A stretch of DNA of 64,000 nt from the NCBI GenBank assembly GCA_032768795.1, contig CP136494.1:1550001-1614000 (forward strand), written 5' to 3'. The translations under genes and the position numbers were made by a program. Source of the DNA: Tremella fuciformis (taxonomy: Eukaryota; Basidiomycota; Tremellomycetes; Tremellales; Tremellaceae). Below the pieces are notes generated by a model. The model made no database searches, had not been told where the DNA came from, and saw only the letters and a program-made list of their open reading frames with translations. The stretch's first letter is position 1, and each line of letters starts with the position of its first letter. Below are positions 11,732 through 22,817 of this stretch, one piece after another.

Positions 11732-14065
11732 CTATGCCTCCTTGAAAAATACAACTTTGCTCTGATAATCACCCTTGAAGGGGAGGCGCAGACCCGCTGT
11801 CATCAAGGTATCCCCGCTGTACTGGTCGCCAGCGTCTGTGACGTACGTTGACCCGGTAAACAGACCGTCGAGGCGGATGGCAGGCAGCGCAACGTTGATA
11901 GTATTGTGGATCTGATAGGCCAGAAGGACGGCCTCGGAGGCGTCCTCGCTGACGTATAGGAAGGCCGGCCAGTTGCTCTGGTCTGGTCGGGACAGGCGAT
12001 AGAGATCGCCTTTCACGATTAACGGTGAGATCCTCTGACTGAGTTTGATGAGGGCCGGTATCGTCTTCATCTCTTCACTTGTGAAGGTCGCCGGATCGAG
12101 CTCGAAGCCGAACGAGCCACACATCATCGCCACATGAGCTCTGAACTCTAGCGGTGTCTCCCGACCAGTCTGATGGTTTGGCGAGGCCGAAACATGACCG
12201 CTCATAGACGAAGCAGGGTAGACAATGCTCGTGCCCGACTGGATGAACAATCGGTCGACGGGATCAGTGCAGTCACTGGTCCAGGAGCCAGGCCAATAGT
12301 GCAAGAGTCCCGGGTCGAAACGGCCTCCGCCACTCGCGCAGCCTTCCCACAGCACATCTGGGAATCGGGTGATCAAAGCGTCGACCACACGGTAGAGGCC
12401 CAAGAGGTAGGCGTGACTGGTCGATGGGGTCGGGAGCTGCTCGATTCCCTTGTTGCAATCCCATTTGATGTAGGCGATTCTCGTGCTGGCAATAAGGTCG
12501 CCGATGACCCGGATCAGATAGTCCTGGACTTGCTTTTGGGACAGGTCGAGTATGTACTGATTTCGTTGTTTGATCGGGGCGTAGTGACGCCCATTCGCCG
12601 ACGCCCGTAGTATCCAATCCGGGTGAGCCTCGTAAAGCTCGCTGAGCGGGTTGACGTGTTCTGGCTCGACCCAAAGCCCAAACTGCATGGCCTCGCCGTC
12701 AGATCCTTTCAGGGAATTGACTCGCTGAACTAGAGCGTTCAAGCCCCCCTTAAGCTTGTTTTCGTTGACAATCCAGTCGCCAAGGCCGGCCGTGTCACCA
12801 TTACGCGGATGCTTGTTCCCGAACCAACCGTCGTCGAGCACGAGCTGGTCTTGCGTCAGCGAGAGCGGCTGGAGAGTGGGATCAGTGGGAAACTTACAAG
12901 CTGCACTCCAACAGAGCTGGCCTGCTCCGCGAGGCGGTAGATCCTCTCGGAATCAAAGTCGAAATATGTCGCCTCCCAATTGTTTATCAGCACGGGACGG
13001 TTCTTGTATGTCCAAGGGGATCTCGAGAGGTGATTGCGATAAAGTCGATGGAACGACCGAGACATCCCACCCAGCCCTTGATCAGAATAAATTGCCACGG
13101 CCTCGGGAGTTGTGAAATTGTCGCCGGGCCCGAGCGGCCAGCTCAAATGAAGTGGGTTCAATCCAATAAGAACACGATCTTGGCTTGTGCTGGACCGCTC
13201 AACGACGGCTGAGAACGACCCAGAGTAGACGAGGCTGAAGCCAATGGCCTCGCCACTGCGCTCGTCTGTCGAGGGGGAGACAATCGCCAGGAAAGGGTTG
13301 TGTAGATGGCTCGAGAATCCGGCGAGTGATTGGAAGCTGTATGGGGTTTCAGCCTGTCTATCCGCTGCCTGAAGTAAAGGGCTCACCCTTGTAGACCAGG
13401 TTGAATCTTGCGTCGCGAGATCTGGGCTTCTCTGGCCCAATCGCCGCTCAGTTGGAGCATGTCCCTGCCATGTGGGGCATGATCAAGGTCCACGCTGAAG
13501 CTCGCCGCGGCCTCAATGACAACGTCACTGTCACTTTCGTTCTGTATCGAGACGCTGCGCACGATCGCATTGTAAGCTGGAAAGACGGCGTAAGACAGCG
13601 TTGCCGAGAGTTCGGCGACCTCATCTCGCAAGGTCACGAGCAATGTCGTGGCAGACAAAGCGTCACCGTAGGTCGAAGGCAAGCCGGGAAGACGTGCTTT
13701 CCCTTCGACGATCTCGTGACTGGCGTACTTGAGCGCAGTGGACGTGCAGCCATTCGCATGCCGGATCCGAATGGCAGGTTGTCCAAAGTCGCCCTGCCCC
13801 AAGTCGGGAAACTCCTTTTGAGCTTGACCAGGAGCTGTTGGAGGGCCTTGAAGCCATCCGCCCCCGCCCAGGCTCACTGCGGGCGAAGGGGTGGAGTGCG
13901 AGGGGCCACCAAAGTGCGTGTGGAGGAGGTCGTTGTTCTCGCTGACGTAGAACGAATAGGTTGCCCCTTTCGCATGGAGCGCAAAGTGGAGGCCGTCCAC
14001 GGTGATGGCTACGACCGGGCGTTAGTGATAAATGCCGACTGCACGAAGAGGCCCTCACCAGACAT
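11732..14065 (-). CDS. Alpha-galactosidase, glycoside hydrolase family 36
   Basis: Four exons (first only 7 nt: 14059-14065; then 13387-14008, 12898-13336, 11732-12844) give 726 residues, the usual GH36 size. The N-terminal beta-sandwich is followed by a TIM barrel with LINNWEATYFDF, LVLDDGWFG, FGLWVEPEHVNP, then YIKWDCNKG, whose Asp is the GH36 nucleophile, and LWEGCASGGGRFD. Further on, WTSDCTDPVDRL supplies the acid/base Asp. It hydrolyses terminal alpha-1,6-galactose from raffinose-family sugars. No signal peptide is visible at MSAITVDGLHF, suggesting an intracellular enzyme that would need a sugar importer. A decayed sugar transporter lies directly upstream. Confidence 0.92.
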
Positions 14066-14221
14066 GTCGATTGGCTCTTTTCAGAAGGACAGCAATGCAA
14101 GTGAAGAACGCCTTATCGGAACTTCTTTGGATGCGCTATGGTCTTGATACGTCTACTTGATTTGCTGATGCCGGAGCTTCCGGACCGGTCGACCATGGAA
14201 TGACAAACGACTGAAGGGAAT

Positions 14222-15010
14222 TTAGCTCCCTAGGCCAACTTGACGGAGCATCTTCGGCGCTCCCAGCTGGACATTGTGCTGGACGCACCTCGAGCACGCC
14301 GATGCCAGTGTTGGAGATTCGGACAGCTCCCAGCGTCGCCATCTCCACGACAGCCTACCCAATGGCCATCTCCTACATGCTCATGGCCTCCATGTAAACG
14401 GTCATGGTAGACCACGACACAATATCGTGAGTTTGCCTCTTCTTGTGCTTTTTGGGTTCTGATCGACGGGATTGGCAATGCCCACCGCATACACGACTCC
14501 TGCAACAAAGTATGACCGATATGCATATCGATTCGGCGGGGCAGCACCAGCTGTTGGCGGCCTGATAAGCCGGCTTGCGCAACAGCTTGGGTGTCGGCTG
14601 CTTCTTCGACGCCATGATCAACGGCTACCTCGTCAACGAGTTCGGCCTGAAACGTGTAAACGCTCTTGATCATCTTTCTTGGCTCCCCGCTCCCACACAG
14701 CAACAGTGGCTTGCTCATGACCGGCGAGCTGCTGTGCGGCCTGCCATGGGATATGTCTTCCTCGTCGGTCAGGCGAAGGCCTCCGGGACGCAGCCCATGA
14801 AGCGTCGTGTCTGTGTCACCTCATACACCAACATGTGTTCCATCATCAGCGAGCTCATAACCGCCGGAACCCTGGCACGCCTCGTTCATCGCACCTACGA
14901 GTGGGAAACCGGGGGCCATCCAGTGAGTCTGGGGCGCGATCCTGATCCACGTCCTGTCGTTCACACCGGAAGCGCAACAGGGCAACTCTTCGCCGCGCGC
15001 ACGCGCCCCC
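14222..15010 (+). pseudogene. Decayed MFS sugar transporter (hexose/alpha-glucoside permease type)
   Basis: Transporter-like blocks appear in order but in different frames and with stops. TTAYPMAISYMLMASM then stop (about 14350-14397) resembles the first membrane helix region. AGLRNSLGVGCFFDAMINGYL and NEFGLKRV (about 14560-14660, preceded by TGATAA) match the helix 2-3 loop pattern of sugar porters. TGELLCGLPWDM (about 14718-14755) resembles GEILCGIPWG, and in a third frame RRVCVTSYTNMCSIISELITAG plus ARLVHRTYEW (about 14800-14905) matches the helix 5 region. A possible old intron (GTAAACG to CACACAG) sits at about 14657-14701. The distal half of the family is not seen. Placement next to an intracellular alpha-galactosidase suggests a lost import partner. 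Confidence 0.72.
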
Positions 15011-15611
15011 GCGCAAGTCCTGCGCCGACCAAGTCAATGTATTCGGCCAAAACGAGCGGTGGACACTCGCGATCTGAGGGGAGGAGGCCGAGGGTTCCAC
15101 CTTTGGCCGCGAATCTGGACATCCAGCTGACGTGGCACTCACCGAGATCATTTGCCTGAACAGGTGCTAGGTAGCATATATGATTGGCCGTTTTGCAAGG
15201 TTGAACGCAAGTGCTTGATGCCGTCAGTAAAAGCAGTGAACCTATTACGGCTTATGGACGTTCGCCACCTGCCTTTCGGTCAAAGGGTGTCAATAGGTAC
15301 AAGGGGCTCAGGCGCATCGTCCGTGCGCATGGCCTGCAACAACACGGAGATTTTCGGACGACTTACGTACGACCCGCAATATATATGCGTCCTGCCGGTT
15401 CCACAGTCCAGTCTCTGGTACGTCAACGCCCCGACCAGACAAGCGCAAGCGGACGATGCATATGTACAGTACAGTTCACGCTAACAGCACACACATTCGA
15501 TGAGATTGGCTACCGTGCTCCAAACTCCCGTCACTCGGACACACTGTGATCAGTCCCCACACCCTCCTCTCTGCGCCCCAAGCAGCACAGGGCCCTGCAC
15601 AGTTTCACCAG
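15011..15611. other. Intergenic, possibly transporter remnants
   Basis: Around 15040-15150 a frame contains weak transporter-like words, too degraded to assign. From 15160 to 15611 I see nothing recognisable. Confidence 0.3.
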
Positions 15612-17001
15612 TCATTGGGACGTTGAAGGCTGGACGGGTGCAAGGGGAGGCTGGTCGACCTGCATCTTGTTACTTGCATTGGCTGCGGCAAGGGCGGCTG
15701 CCGCCGAGCTTTTCCGGGCGGCGGCGACGATGACATCGCGGACCCCGCGGTTGGTGTCGAGCTCTAGGTCGAGCTCCATCGCGTCAACTTCGGCCTGGAG
15801 AATCTTCTCGCTGTCCATTAGCAATGTTAATGAGCTTCAAAATGGGGTCAGACTTACGCGGCGCGGTCTAGAGCCTGCTCCTCGGTCTCATCCACCTCGT
15901 CTACGCCAGCCAGATCGAGCCTTAGCGTCCCAAGCTCGCCCTCCATCTCGTGCTGATCGCTGTCGAAAGAGTCCTCGTCGCTCTCGTCATACTCATCGTC
16001 GTCGTCCAAGTTGGGCCGCGCAAACCTGCGCTGCCGAGGCGACTTGAGCTTGTCGTCCCTTCTCACGCTGCCCTGACCGCGCTGGATCTTCCGACCCCTA
16101 TCGACCGGCGATGCGTCGTCCAGCTCGCCATTGTACTCGTCCTCGTCTTCCTCGTGGAGGGTGTCCACTGGTGATCTGACAAGAGAGGCGCTATCGTCGC
16201 TGTCGTCCTCTTCGCTCTCTTCGCTCTCACTATCGCTCGCGTCCAAGCCGCCTGCGCCGGCGGCAGCAACGCCCATGGCCGCCGACATGGAGAGGTGCGC
16301 GGGATTGGCAGGGGGAGAGGACGAGGCAGAGGAGGATATGGAGGGCATGCTGACGCGGCCCCAGCCGCCCTGCATGTACGCGTCGAAAGCCTCTTTGACG
16401 CGCTCGCAGTACGCGTGCAGGCGTTCGGCGCCGATGCGTTCGCAGGCGACCCGGCGCACGCGCGAGGCATGGCGGTGTATACGCTCAGCCTGGCCGGTGC
16501 TTCCGACTGCCCCGCCAAACCCGTTCAGGGGATGTGCGAGACAGTGTATTTCGGAGATGACGAGCAGCTCGAGGAAATGCCGGTCAAGCGCGGGGTACCA
16601 TCCTCGGCCTTGTCGAAGGGGCGCTTCGGTCGCCTCCCATTTCTTCCACATTTCTGCGTCAGGCAGCACCTCCTGCACGGCATCAGCACCACTCCGAGCC
16701 AGAGCCGGAGTTGCTTGCTCACGTTCATCACCGCCTGCTTGCGCACTTCTTCCTCGTACTCCGAGTCGTACATTGTTCTCGAATATCCGTAGCCAAATAG
16801 GCAGATGGCAAGCCCGTCCTGGAGGGTCGACACTTGCTTACGGGCGTTTTCTTTTTCCTTTTCCCTGGGTGGCGAGGTCTTGCGCGGCCTCGAGACTTGT
16901 TTGAGGAGGTGGCGGTCGGACGCGGTGCGCGGGTAGACGTCGATCGGTGATATGCTGGCTGGCTGTCTCTGGATGATTCTGAGAGGAGAGGCGGCTTTCA
17001 T
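15612..17001 (-). CDS. Unrecognised protein with acidic Ser/Asp-rich C-terminal half
   Basis: Three exons (16723-17001, 15858-16672, 15612-15810) give 430 residues. The N-terminal 90 residues are basic (PRKTSPPREKEKENARK) and end in DSEYEEEVRKQAVMN. The next block, EVLPDAEMWKKWEATEAPLR and HFLELLVISEIHCLAHPLNGF, looks globular and helical, with a Cys/His pair. A long low-complexity stretch then carries acidic clusters (DSESEESEEDDSDD, LDDDDEYDESDED). The last exon is helical and alanine-rich. No catalytic motif or known domain is apparent. Acidic clusters and basic patches would suit a nuclear protein, but this is inference. Promoter lies in the 17002-17924 gap. Confidence 0.7.
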
Positions 17002-17924
17002 ACGGTGCGCACGGGGCGTAGGGATGGGAGGACCGGGGTGCCGTAACCCGGTGGTGTTGGCGTTGGCGTCGGCGTCGGTGGAACCAGTGCCCAGATGCTA
17101 GTGCTAGTGCTGGTCGCAAGCCGGTAGTTGACTGGTCGGTGCGCCTGAAAACACCGAAAGTAAGTGTCAGAGTTAGAGGAAGAAGGCCGTCTCAAACGAA
17201 ACCGACGGGCTTTGTAGCCGAGGGGCCAAGTGGCAAGAACGGACGGTGGCCAAAGACGGCGCGATGAATCGCCAGGCTGCGGTCCCGCACAGGGGCGACT
17301 CGCAAGCTTTTTGATGTGATGTGATGGGACGAGCCTTTTGAGGCTGGCACCGGACGAATGATCAGCGCGCAACGCAAATTGGCTTGCTTTGCCGCGGACG
17401 AGGGGCGGTTTGAAGGCGTGGGGCGGGCAGGGTGTTTAAACGGTTCAAGGGGGTGCGTTTGCGCTTGGTGTCTGGAAAAACGAGGAGAAGGGTCAACAGA
17501 GGATACATGTCTCGGAGGGCTCGCTCGCGGGGTGAGGAGGGGTCGTGGTGAAAGGGTAGGCTGGTGTGGTGGGATGAGAGGAGAGCGTCAGAGAAGACCA
17601 AAGGATGTGCTCGTCGTCGTCAGCCAGGCCAGCACGCAGACTAGCCACAAGCCGGCAGGCAAGGCTCGCTGCCGAGCCACACGCGAGCGCGCCGTACGAT
17701 GACAGCGAGCGTGGTCAAAGGAGGCAGGGAGGTGCGCTCGAAAAGGATGCCTGATGGTTCGGTGGCTGTAGATCGTGTGCGGAAGGCGTGTCGCGTTTGG
17801 TGTCTCGCTTGCAAGTGCGATGAGCGGGAACGTGATGTGTCGGGTCGTGTTCTGACAATGTGTGAGATGTGTGAGAAGAGATGAGGGCCCCGAGGCGCCA
17901 ATGCAGCGTGTAGTGATCCATGGA
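17002..17924. promoter_or_regulatory. Intergenic, upstream of the unknown protein and downstream of ZIM17
   Basis: No supported gene. Several frames are open on the minus strand but consist of Ser/Pro/His-rich low-complexity translation. It contains GTT/GGC-type short tandem units near 17050-17080. Probably the promoter and 5' UTR of the gene ending at 17001. Confidence 0.35.
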
Positions 17925-18672
17925 TCACTCCCCCTCAATCTCAATGTCCCCGTCCATCCCCACCCGCCCCTTGCGCACCGTTTCCCCTTTTGCTCGGAGA
18001 AGGTCTTCGACCGTCCGCAGCTTCCCTTCTTCGGTGCTTTCCTGCGAGTCAGCCTCGGGGCCCATGGCATGGACACCAAAAGGAGCGGAAGGAGAGCGGA
18101 GCAGAGCAGCGTGGCTGGCGTGGGTTCGACCGGGAATCGCGGACAGCGGGCAGAGGACTCACCTTGAACCAGCCAATGTGATCCGCAATGAGGTGTCTGA
18201 TAGCGTCAGCGTCAGTGTTAGTGCAGCTGGAACGGCAGAGGCACGCACCTGTTCTTGCACTGTGGACATTGGACAATGACCAGGCCCTTCTCGTAGCTTC
18301 TGCGGGAAAACTCGTGCGTGCTGCGATGCCCACAATCCCCAGCGGTGCATGTGAACGTCAACGATCTTGGATCAGCTTCTCCCTATGTAGGCGGACTCAC
18401 AATCTCGGCTCGACCTGGCCTATGCGTTGGGGTCTCGATCCCGGCGCCGGCGCTTCCAGTGCCGCGTGCTCGTCTCGCCTAGTGACGGAGGCGGAGAAGG
18501 GCCGCGCCGCTGGCCGGAGGGGTAATCGCAGGCCTAGCGAGCTGCCTCTTGACGCAGTCGGCCGGGGTGGGTATGCATGAAGCCCAAGCCGAACGAGGCG
18601 GCTCGGACCCGCCACCACCGTAGATGGCGGCATAGCGTGTAGGACAGCGTGCGTCTGGCGGAGCATGGACAT
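17925..18672 (-). CDS. ZIM17: Zim17/Tim15 DNL-type zinc-finger protein, mitochondrial Hsp70 escort
   Basis: Four exons (18401-18672, 18249-18365, 18163-18196, 17925-18041) give 179 residues. The first ~85 residues are Arg/Ser/Ala-rich without acidic residues (MSMLRQTHAVLHAM and LPLRPAARPFSAS), as expected for a mitochondrial presequence. The core LTFTCTAGDCGHRSTHEFSRRSYEKG and IVQCPQCKNRHLIADHIGWF has the two CxxC-type zinc pairs and the DNL-like IADH motif of the family. Zim17 keeps matrix Hsp70 (Ssc1) soluble during import and Fe-S assembly. The C-terminus ends acidic (DGDIEIEGE). The first intron is only 35 nt. Two nearby ATGs (18672, 18666) are both plausible starts. Confidence 0.9.
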
Positions 18673-18820
18673 GGTGAGCAAGAAGCAATGGGTGAAAGGT
18701 GGTTCGTCGTCGGATTCGAGTGCTCAGTGCCGAAAAATGTCCAGTTGGCCCGAGGCGTGAGGCGACTTTGCCACCGTTTCTCCACTCTGCTCTTCCTCTC
18801 ACCTCTCTGGTCAAGCCAAC

Positions 18821-19311
18821 ATGCACGCCCCTCTCGGTGTGCCCGAACGGCAGCTAGGTGAGTTGGCGCTTCCCCACACCAGCTCTACACCCGTTCCGAA
18901 GTGCACCGCGACGAAATGCGGGGACGCGGCCGGGCATCCATCGACCCACTTCTGCTGCCTCCCCTCTGATCTCCATGCGCTCGCTCACGTCAGTCTGCGC
19001 AGACTACATCGCTGCGCTGGAAGAGTGTCATGCCAACGGTTGGCTGCGGCTGCTGGGAGGATGCAATGAGCAGCGCAACAACCTGACCATGTGCCTGCGG
19101 AAAGAGGTGAGCTCCTATGGCGCCCAAGGGGCGCTGGCATGGTTAGGCCCAAGCTGACCCGCAGCGCATAGATCGGACTACTCGCAATAGGGAGGCGGCG
19201 AAAGAACGGACGGCGAAGAAGAAGGAAGTGTGGGCCGAGTTGGCCAAGGAGCAAGAGCGGGACGCGGGCAGTGTCAATGGCCCGGCGCAAGGAGCTGGTA
19301 CATCAGCATGA
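18821..19311 (+). CDS. CMC2: CMC2-type COX assembly mitochondrial protein (twin CX9C)
   Basis: Three exons (18821-18857, 18994-19106, 19165-19311) give 98 residues. The protein reads MHAPLGVPERQLVCADYIAA, then EECHANGWLRLLGGCNEQRN and CLRKERIDRTTRNREAAKER. Paired cysteines at CADYIAALEEC and CNEQRNNLTMC form the CX9C helical hairpin of the intermembrane space; the MHAPL start and the R(I/L)DRT.NRE tail are typical of Cmc2. These proteins are oxidised by Mia40 and support cytochrome c oxidase assembly. The first intron (18858-18993, 136 nt) is much longer than its neighbours' but is the only join that gives the conserved QLVCADYI. It starts 148 bp from ZIM17, divergently; both products are mitochondrial. 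Confidence 0.88.
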
Positions 19312-19553
19312 CCCTCATGCCCGTTGCTCCCGTGTAGAGGTCTGAAGCTATCAACCCCCCTCATTAGCCTGTTGTAACACTACCACTTGCATGAAACAAT
19401 CCAGTTCAACATGATGTGCATGGTTGGCTTGGCTGATGATACATGTATGTGCGATGATCGATATGTTTGCAGGTATGGCCCACATGGATGCGAACGAAGC
19501 AAGAAACGAGTCTGTATTATATGTCTCACGCGCCCCCATCCTCATGGTCCAGA

Positions 19554-21757
19554 TCAGATGCCATTGGTTATCCTCGAGATGCCAAAGGCGAACGAAGTAG
19601 CGCCATTCTTGCCTGACGCGGCGGCCTTCTTCTCGTCGGCAGAGAGGTCCCTTGTCAACCTTGGCTTGGTGCTCAGATCGGGCGAGGCCGCGATACCGGC
19701 GTGATGCCGCACAGCATGGGTCGTTGTGGAGGCGAACGAGGTGGCCGGCCGAGTGTTCTCGACCTGCCGCATCTCCATTTCACTCGAGAGCATTCCCGAC
19801 AATGGCGGCGGGACCTTGCGGAGACCAAACGCGCCAGTCGAGCCCGCCGAGAGCGATGCCGCGGGATTGCTCGAGCTGGCCGATGAGGACATATTGGCCG
19901 AAGCGGCAAAAGAGGAGTGGATGTATGCAGGCGCGGTTCGCGGCCGAGACCGAGTGGGATCATCAGGGACGTATGGCAGGCCTAGTCCGAGTGCATCGAG
20001 GGATGGGAGGGAAGGTCGAGCGAATTCCGCATCTTGGTCGTCGGCGCCTCCAGGCCCACCAAGCAGCTTCTGGCGGCTGCGAGAAGGTTGTACCTCCTCT
20101 TCTTCCGAAGTGGTAGTGGAAATGCGTCGACCGGTTTGACGGAAGCGCTGGATGATGGACATCGACTCCGCGTCGACCTCTGAGCGAGGTGATAGACGGG
20201 TATATGTGGGCGAGAGCAGCGAGTTGATAGGAGGCAGGATGGCTGGCGGGACCTCTTCCGTGTCTTGCGGGACTGTAGGAGAGGGAAAGATGAATTGCAC
20301 GCTGTGGGATTGGGCAGGGGGCATATTGGGTTGCTGCAAGATGGGCTTGATGTCGGCATTGTTGAGCCGTGCGACGGTGAGGAGAGCAGGCGGAGCCGAG
20401 CCATCGGACGACTTTGGCTTCTTGCGGCGGACACTGACGACGGGATCTTCGATGTCCACTGTACCCTCCTGCATGTACAGGCCACGTCGGGATGACTTAT
20501 GTCTCCTCCGAGCCGCGACCGGTTTGCCCGACGGCGAAGCTGCTGCGATCACGGCCTGTGCGGCGATGCGTTCCGGCGACGAGACGCCGACGAGGACGAC
20601 CGGCATTGCCGGGCATGACACGTGATGTGAGGAAGACCGGCCCTTGGCGGGCTTGAAGGTGAGCTTGACCTTGAGGTCAAAGGATATGGCCACGAGCTTG
20701 GTCTTGACCGTCTCGCCGAGATCCCATGTGCCGCCGCGACGTGGTAGAGGTATACTGGTCTGACACCAGTACATCCCCCCACTGCCGGGGACTGGCTCGG
20801 GGCAGGCGGCCTCTGCTACTTTGAACGAGGTGAATTTCGAGGTCGAGGCGATGATGTGATCGATGCCGCCTACACTGCTGCCGCTTGCGCTCGAGACCTC
20901 CGAGTCTGCCTTTTGGTATTTGGGACGGGGAGAGATGCTCCGACGGAAAAAGGCGGATACGCCTCTCGAGCCCGAGGAGGAAGGTGGCGAAGGGACCGCT
21001 GGTGGCGGGAACCAGTCGTCGGGAGAACGTTCGCGCTGTGGGAAATGTTCAATTCTACGTTCTAGTGTGACAGTGGCGGATTTGAGGATGGTGGTGGGGT
21101 CTTCTGGCTTGGCATGGAAGGACACGCCAAGAGTATCGCCCGGCCCGAAAGCGCCGTGGGGGACGTTGATGAAGACCTGGGCGGCGGTGGCGTCATGACC
21201 AACTGTGATGGCGGACGGCGGCGATAGTGGCGGGAGGATGGGCATGCGGTGATTGAAGAGGTTGAGGGCGTAGGCTTTGGAGATACGATTGCCGACGTAA
21301 GGAATGGGCTTGTGGTCGACAATGGCCTCGATACGCCATACGACCTTCCACTCCTTGGTGGTCTGCGTGGACGGGGCATCGTCGACGGCCGAAGCGGGGA
21401 TGATGATCTTGAACGGGTGCTCCCAATCGGCCAGGTCCTCGTACTCGGCCTCTCCTGCAGGCTCCCATATCTGCCTCGTCTTCTCCCAGAGGACGATGTC
21501 GGCATCTGATCCGAATGGACCGGACATTCTCGCCTCGTAGCATTTGACGGTGAGCAGGATACGCTTGACGGCGAGGGGGGTGGCTAGCGCGGGGAGCTTT
21601 GTCAGGAAAGTGCCAGTGACGGTGACGTCGCCCAGGCCGAGGTAGCCTACCGTCAGCCACCATTCAGCAGGGAGAGGTGAGGGGGATGCTCACCGGCGTG
21701 AGGGAAGAACCTGCCGCCAGCATTGCCTTGCTTGGGTACGAGTGAGAGCTCCAACAT
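19554..21757 (-). CDS. Large arrestin-like N-terminal domain protein
   Basis: Two exons (21694-21757 and 19554-21646) give 718 residues. The start MLELSLVPKQGNAGGRFFPHAG followed by GYLGLGDVTVTGTFLTKLPA and KRILLTVKCYEARMSG fits an arrestin-type beta-sandwich. Further strands, EWKVVWRIEAIVDHKPIPY and KSATVTLERRIEHFPQRERS, continue the fold to about residue 370. The second half is disordered and Ser/Pro-rich. No PPxY motif is obvious in what I read, so a role as ubiquitin-ligase adaptor is not shown. Fungal arrestin-like proteins typically steer endocytosis of membrane transporters; here that is family-level inference. Confidence 0.7.
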
Positions 21758-21800
21758 CAGGAGGTGGAGGTCGAAGGGTTACCGCATTGAAGGTGTAGAG

Positions 21801-21823
21801 GAGAAGAGAGAGAGAGAGAGAGG
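21801..21823. repeat. (GA)n microsatellite
   Basis: Uninterrupted AG dinucleotides in the 5' region of the arrestin-like gene, with GA-rich flanks. On the transcribed strand this is a CT-rich tract, common just upstream of fungal start codons. Confidence 0.85.
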
Positions 21824-22343
21824 AAGAAGAGGAAGAAGGAGGGGTGGTGGAAGGGGGGAGTGGGGAGGGGAGGAGTCGCAAGCGGTCGAGATGCGAACTG
21901 ATGAGGGGCAGAGTGTCGAGTATTTATGGCTGGTGGTGGTAGCGTAAATGAAAATGAAAGATCGGGCACGAGTTAGACCAAAGGAAGGAATGTCGGGTCG
22001 CGGCCTAGCGATGGTCGCGCGCGAGTTTGTGTTTGGACAGAGCGAAAGAGAAGGCTTGGCTCTGCTTTCGAGATGAGATGAGATGAGATGGTGTCACCGT
22101 GTCGTTGTCCGGTGCAAAGTAATGTGTCAACGAGATGAGATGCAATGTCGAGGGGGGGATGAGACCTTTCCGAGGGACCGAGGGGGGAGGTCGGGTCGAG
22201 CTCTGGACTTTTTGGCTTGATGGACGGCGGGCCAAAGGCGCTAGTTTAAAGTGAGGATGGTGGATAGTAGTGCCGTTTTAGTGCAGGCCGGCCGGCCGGG
22301 GGGATGAGTGCGGCTCGCTCGACGCGTTTCGTTGCGTTGATGC

Positions 22344-22380
22344 GGCGGTGGTGGTGGTGGTGGTGGTGGTGGTGGTGGTG
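22344..22380. repeat. (GGT)n trinucleotide repeat
   Basis: About twelve GGT units in a row. It reads as a threonine run on the minus strand within a frame that I do not consider a gene. Confidence 0.9.
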
Positions 22381-22764
22381 TTGTCAAGGGGAGGGGTGGT
22401 GAAGACGAGGGGAGGCAAGGTGGTCATTGCATCCCATGCCCAGGCCGACCTCGTAGCGTCAGCGGGATTGAGGGTGTAAAAGACGACGAGGGCGATATCG
22501 TACGGTAGTGTCAGGCGGGCAGAGCTGGAACGAGCCATCCGATGCGGTCGTCGGCCATGGTCTTGGTCTTTTGCACTAGACTAGCTACGAGTAGCTGGGT
22601 TTCACTCTCACTCTGGCCCGGCGTCGTTTCTCGTCTGAACCCAGCACCATCTCTGCAGGAGGTGAAGAATGGGATGGTCAAACTCAAACGCACTAGTTTG
22701 GTGCCTGCCCGCCGTCCCCCCCTCCCTCCTTTGGACGCCTCCCTGTCACACCTTGGAACGATCG

Positions 22765-22817
22765 GGCATTAGTAAATCACCCTCGGGCGGACAAGCCGAG
22801 GGCGTCATACTAATGCC
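22765..22817. repeat. Nested perfect inverted repeat with TACTAAT arms
   Basis: Outer arms GGCATTAGTA (22765-22774) and TACTAATGCC (22808-22817) enclose inner arms CCCTCGG (22780-22786) and CCGAGGG (22796-22802). Each spacer between outer and inner arm is 5 nt, so the whole could fold into one hairpin with a 9-nt loop. TACTAAT recurs at 22818 and 22843. No gene is nearby on either side within 800 bp. Confidence 0.8.

Noticed and set aside
16998..17372. Minus-strand frame directly upstream of the unknown acidic protein
   Set aside because: Different reading frame with a stop just before the start at 17001, and low-complexity TPTPTPTP text; no splice joins it convincingly.
22278..22538. 86-codon minus-strand frame with a threonine run
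   Set aside because: The run comes from the GGT microsatellite and the rest matches no domain.
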